Program-made: the position numbers and the translations under genes
Notes under the pieces: model-generated
What the model saw: the letters and a program-made list of their open reading frames with translations, nothing else
The model's database searches: none
Told to the model about the DNA's origin: nothing
From: Janthinobacterium sp. BJB426
GTDB taxonomy: Bacteria; Pseudomonadota; Gammaproteobacteria; Burkholderiales; Burkholderiaceae_D
DNA length: 64,000 nt
NCBI RefSeq assembly: GCF_002735705.1
Contig: NZ_PDZL01000002.1
Span: forward strand, 124,001-188,000
Direction: 5' to 3'
Part shown: piece by piece, positions 61,221 to 64,000 of the stretch
Layout of the letters: the number at the start of each line of letters is the position of its first letter
Position numbering within the stretch: the stretch's first letter is position 1

Positions 61221-62960
61221 TCAGTCGTCAACCAGATCGAAGTCGGTCAGCAAACCGTCCGCGGTCAGGTAAACCAGCAATTTTCGCTCCGGCTTGATGC
61301 CGCTGACGTGGAAGGCAAGGACGCTGTCCACCTTACTGCCATGGCGTTCGATCGCTCGGCCAGCAACAGCTTGCTCGTGCAAAAAAGTGAGTGACTTGAC
61401 ATTGACGAGTTCGCCAATAGCTTGTGTGCCAAAGTTGTTTTTGACGCCCGCTGTGGCGAATGCCGAGTTGGCCAAGCCGCTACCGCCACGCCCAATGTCG
61501 GCAAGCAAGGCCTGCACATTCCGGGTGCGCGCAGGCTTGGGGTCGGTGCGTGCTGCCAATGTATGCATCAGCGGGCCGATGCGCGGCGCCTTGTTGGCTT
61601 TGTCTTTGGTCGTCACGACGACGCCTGTCACCTCTCCTTGTGCATCGACGATGAAAGCCAGTTCGCAATTGCGCGACGTCGAATGGACGCGATGCGCGCC
61701 GACAGGCACGAAAGTTTCGTCGGGCAAGCCATCGAAAATGCTGCGTAGCTGACCACCCTGCATATCGAAGGTTCCCATCGTGTTGTTCGCCAACTCGTAG
61801 CGGCCCGTGTAGCGGATGAGTTCCTTGGCATCGATGTTGATGGCGGGGTGCTTGAGCAACACGTCATAGTCGGCTTCTGGCCAGTGATAAGCGCGGCCGA
61901 TGGCGGCTGTCAGGCGGTCCATCATGCGGGAATTGTCATTTGCGTTAATCATGATCACGGCACCCTGGCCTGTGCCGGAAAATGCCGTCAGCAAGGTATC
62001 GAAGCCTTCGTCACGCCCGCCGTGCGAGAAGCGTTGCGCGCTGCCGCTACCGTCAAGGAAGACGCCCAGGCCCACGTTCTCCTTTTGCGGGGTCAGCATC
62101 TGCCGGGTCAAGGCTGCCGAGATGACGGGGTTGGACGTGCCAGCCAGAGCCTGCTGCACGCCGATGGCGAAGCGCGCCAGGTCCGAGGCGTTGGTCCATA
62201 AACCGGCCGCCGCCATTTCCGGATACACATGCCAGCGTCCTGCCACCATGCTGCGATCGGCAAGGTGGCCACTGGCATTCAGGCGCGCGCGCTCGGCTGG
62301 CGGCGGTTGCAAATAGGAACTCTCATGCATTCCCAGGGGCTTGAGGACTGCGTCGCGCATGTAGTCGGGAAACGCCTGACCGCTCACATCGGCCACCATT
62401 TGTTGCATGACGGTATAGCCGCCACCGGAGTAACGCACCTTGCTGCCTGGAACGATGTCAACGCGAATTGCTGCGGTGTTCGCGGGCTTCTCGCCATCGA
62501 GCACCTGGACCACGCTGGGTACTGGCGCATTGCTGGCGTAGCCAGGGAAACCATGCACGGTCAGCCCGGCGTTGTGGCTGAGCAACCTGCGCAAGGTCAC
62601 CTTCTGTTCGGCCGTCAGGGCGCTGTCCGGCAGCTTCCACGTGAGCAGCCGGGTATTGACGTCCTCGTCAAGGCCAAGCTTGCCCTGCTCTACCAGGTGC
62701 AGCGCCCCCAGCGCGGCCACCGGTTTGCTGACCGAACCGGCCTGGAACAGTGTGTGCGGGCCGACCGGCGTCTTGCCGACCTTTTCTGTGACACCGTAAC
62801 CTTGCGCCCTGACAATTTTGCCGTTCTCGATGATGGCCAGCGACAGTCCGGGGATTTGCCGCATCTTCATTTCGGCCTTGATGATGTCGTCCAATGCGTC
62901 CGCCCGGGCGCCACTTGCGAACAACAGGGTAAGGACCAGTGCCAGGGGATGAACTCGCAT
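61221..62960 (-). CDS. Secreted serine hydrolase, beta-lactamase/PBP4* family
   Basis: The 579-residue product is counted from the ATG at 62960, which begins a signal peptide (residues 1-20, ending GARA). The serine hydrolase domain has SxxK as SVSK (Ser76-Lys79), YSG in VRYSGGGYT (in place of Tyr-x-Asn) and HGG in FSHGGRDEG. An additional C-terminal region of about 200 residues includes a beta-domain common in class C beta-lactamase-like esterases and D-aminopeptidases. Resistance cannot be assumed: many such proteins are peptidases or esterases. The Shine-Dalgarno sequence is weak. A truncated relative follows downstream. Confidence 0.9.
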   Translation of the reverse strand: MRVHPLALVLTLLFASGARADALDDIIKAEMKMRQIPGLSLAIIENGKIVRAQGYGVTEKVGKTPVGPHTLFQAGSVSKPVAALGALHLVEQGKLGLDEDVNTRLLTWKLPDSALTAEQKVTLRRLLSHNAGLTVHGFPGYASNAPVPSVVQVLDGEKPANTAAIRVDIVPGSKVRYSGGGYTVMQQMVADVSGQAFPDYMRDAVLKPLGMHESSYLQPPPAERARLNASGHLADRSMVAGRWHVYPEMAAAGLWTNASDLARFAIGVQQALAGTSNPVISAALTRQMLTPQKENVGLGVFLDGSGSAQRFSHGGRDEGFDTLLTAFSGTGQGAVIMINANDNSRMMDRLTAAIGRAYHWPEADYDVLLKHPAINIDAKELIRYTGRYELANNTMGTFDMQGGQLRSIFDGLPDETFVPVGAHRVHSTSRNCELAFIVDAQGEVTGVVVTTKDKANKAPRIGPLMHTLAARTDPKPARTRNVQALLADIGRGGSGLANSAFATAGVKNNFGTQAIGELVNVKSLTFLHEQAVAGRAIERHGSKVDSVLAFHVSGIKPERKLLVYLTADGLLTDFDLVDD

Positions 62961-63169
62961 GAACGATTCTTTCAACGGTGATGGACGGATGCCAGGAAGG
63001 AAACGTTGACGATACGTCAGCGCACCCTGCCGCCATGCGGGATTGCGACAGGCCGTCAAATATCAGTCATGGACGGTCATTTTCCCGGATGAGTTGCGGC
63101 CCGCGTTTGCTGGCGTGACGAATTCTGGCTGCTTGCCGCTGTTGGCAGGTTTTGCGCCGTTGTGGGCCT
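62961..63169. other. Intergenic region upstream of the serine hydrolase gene
   Basis: Between two leftward genes, 209 bases carry no open frame worth calling. The promoter of the hydrolase should be here, but no clear -35/-10 pair or dyad was found. Confidence 0.4.
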
Positions 63170-63814
63170 TCACGAATCGCCGGTACTTGAAATATTCTGC
63201 ACCATACTTAGCTCCCAGTCCTTTTGCCATTTTTCTGAATCGTCCTGATCGAACCAGCCGGCTACGTAAGAGGATATTTCATCCGCATCCTGCAAGTTCG
63301 ATTCTGCCAAATATGAAACTGTCGCTTGAAATCCCGCCCCAATAAAAAATTCCACGCCCATTGATGTTCCGACATCCATATTTATATGCTTTGCTACCCA
63401 AAGGCTATGGATATCGCTTGTGCTGCCGAGACGATAAAGCAAGAAGGCACAACGATAAATTCCTTCGTAAGAATCACCATCATCTTTTATTGTCCCATCC
63501 CAAAGCGCAATTCTATACCGCACTTCCTTCTCGAAGACTTGTCGAATTAGCGTGGAGTATGGCGCGAGTGGCCGCTCCAGCAGAATTTTATAGAGTTGTT
63601 GGCGTACCCGCGGCGAGTCGAGTTCACTATCGCTGTCAGGTGTAAGAAGTCCCTGGGAGTTTTCAAAATACTCAAGAATTTTTTCAGCGCACAAGAAGGA
63701 TATTTTATTTTTTTCTGCAGACCTATTTTGACTTATCTCAACTTCAACCTGCGCCACAATCTGAGGCGTGATAGGCAATTCTGGCGTATTTTTACGCTTA
63801 AAAAAATTCCACAT
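63170..63814 (-). CDS. Hypothetical protein, low GC
   Basis: The 214-residue soluble protein begins MWNFFKRKNTPE. The frame runs 49 codons further upstream, but that extension is Cys/Arg-rich and overlaps the neighbouring gene, so the start at 63814 is preferred (AAAGG lies 11 bases before it). The protein is acidic and helical, with IALWDGTIKDDGDSYEGIYRCAFLLYRLG in the middle. I recognise no family. Its AT-rich codon use resembles the yaaW and truncated hydrolase genes, so this end of the window may be an accessory region. Confidence 0.7.
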   Translation of the reverse strand: MWNFFKRKNTPELPITPQIVAQVEVEISQNRSAEKNKISFLCAEKILEYFENSQGLLTPDSDSELDSPRVRQQLYKILLERPLAPYSTLIRQVFEKEVRYRIALWDGTIKDDGDSYEGIYRCAFLLYRLGSTSDIHSLWVAKHINMDVGTSMGVEFFIGAGFQATVSYLAESNLQDADEISSYVAGWFDQDDSEKWQKDWELSMVQNISSTGDS

Positions 63815-63858
63815 TAAACTTGGCCTTTTAGATCCTGTCCGCTCCCACTTGAGAGCAC

Positions 63859-64000
63859 TTAACTGTCCTGCTTGCTCCTTGTGAAAACCGCCCAGGCAAG
63901 CACCGCAATGCCTGCAACGATACATCCGGCCAGACTGACGGCGGCACCAAAAATGTACCACGCCACATCGAATCCGTGACTATAGAATGTTCCAACAAAT
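63859..64000 (-). CDS. C-terminal end of a small membrane protein (partial)
   Basis: The last 46 codons of a gene that enters from the right edge encode one transmembrane segment (VAWYIFGAAVSLAGCIVAGI and onward) followed by a basic tail ending KQDS and a TAA stop. The protein start lies outside the window. It is directly upstream of the hypothetical gene on the same strand, with a 44-base gap. Confidence 0.6.
   Translation of the reverse strand, partial: FVGTFYSHGFDVAWYIFGAAVSLAGCIVAGIAVLAWAVFTRSKQDS

Overview
The window is about 64 kb of GC-rich, gene-dense bacterial DNA. The gene families present (an exosortase A exopolysaccharide locus, an Anbu proteasome-homologue operon, COG0523 GTPases beside a Fur-family regulator, PrkA/YeaH/SpoVR) and the codon use point to a betaproteobacterium of the Oxalobacteraceae (Janthinobacterium, Duganella or Massilia type). 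That is an inference from gene content; no rRNA or other marker gene is present. I saw no tRNA, rRNA, insertion sequence, prophage or CRISPR array.

Layout. (1) 0-4.2 kb: a TonB-dependent siderophore receptor behind a near-consensus Fur box, a divergent single-pass membrane protein, and a secreted amidase-like protein. (2) 4.2-9.7 kb: a soluble histidine kinase, then the Anbu operon (circularly permuted ATP-grasp, alpha-E protein, transglutaminase, Anbu peptidase). The operon is preceded by a consensus NtrC site and a near-perfect sigma-54 promoter. (3) 9.8-15.4 kb: a DUF900 hydrolase and a metal-homeostasis group (Zur-like Fur regulator, NicO-type transporter, two COG0523 GTPases). The distal GTPase promoter carries two matching 19-bp dyads. 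(4) 15.4-20.4 kb: an AT-rich orphan gene, a secreted glycosidase-like protein, a 5'-nucleotidase lipoprotein and a Sel1 lipoprotein. (5) 20.4-24.3 kb: a LysR regulator divergent from an Old Yellow Enzyme reductase, and a catalase. (6) 24.3-30.9 kb: a NAL1-like serine protease with a small homologue of its N-terminal domain, divergent from prkA-yeaH-spoVR, which has a probable sigma-54 promoter.

(7) 31.1-58.5 kb: an exosortase A (XrtA/PEP-CTERM) exopolysaccharide locus. It encodes nucleotide-sugar enzymes (TviC-like epimerase, TviB-like dehydrogenase, WecB), the export and chain-length apparatus (outer-membrane lipoprotein, Wzz-like protein, BY-kinase, outer-membrane barrel), a Wzy/ligase-like polymerase, PrsT, glycosyltransferases, a deacetylase, a FemAB-like protein, an AsnB amidotransferase, a FeeM-type acyltransferase and exosortase A itself. 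The last gene is an unusual in-frame fusion of a GT4 glycosyltransferase to a CapK/phenylacetate-CoA-ligase-like enzyme. No PEP-CTERM substrate, PrsK/PrsR pair, initiating sugar transferase or flippase is visible here.

(8) 58.5-64 kb: an operon of a YaaW-family protein and an unrecognised membrane protein, then two serine beta-lactamase-like hydrolases (one lacking its 5' end), a hypothetical protein and the end of a membrane protein.

Two themes stand out. Two stress-type operons, Anbu and PrkA, carry sigma-54 promoter signals, which suggests shared nitrogen-limitation control. Several genes also carry short in-frame tandem repeats (9, 12 and 24 bp) that could change protein length without breaking the frame.
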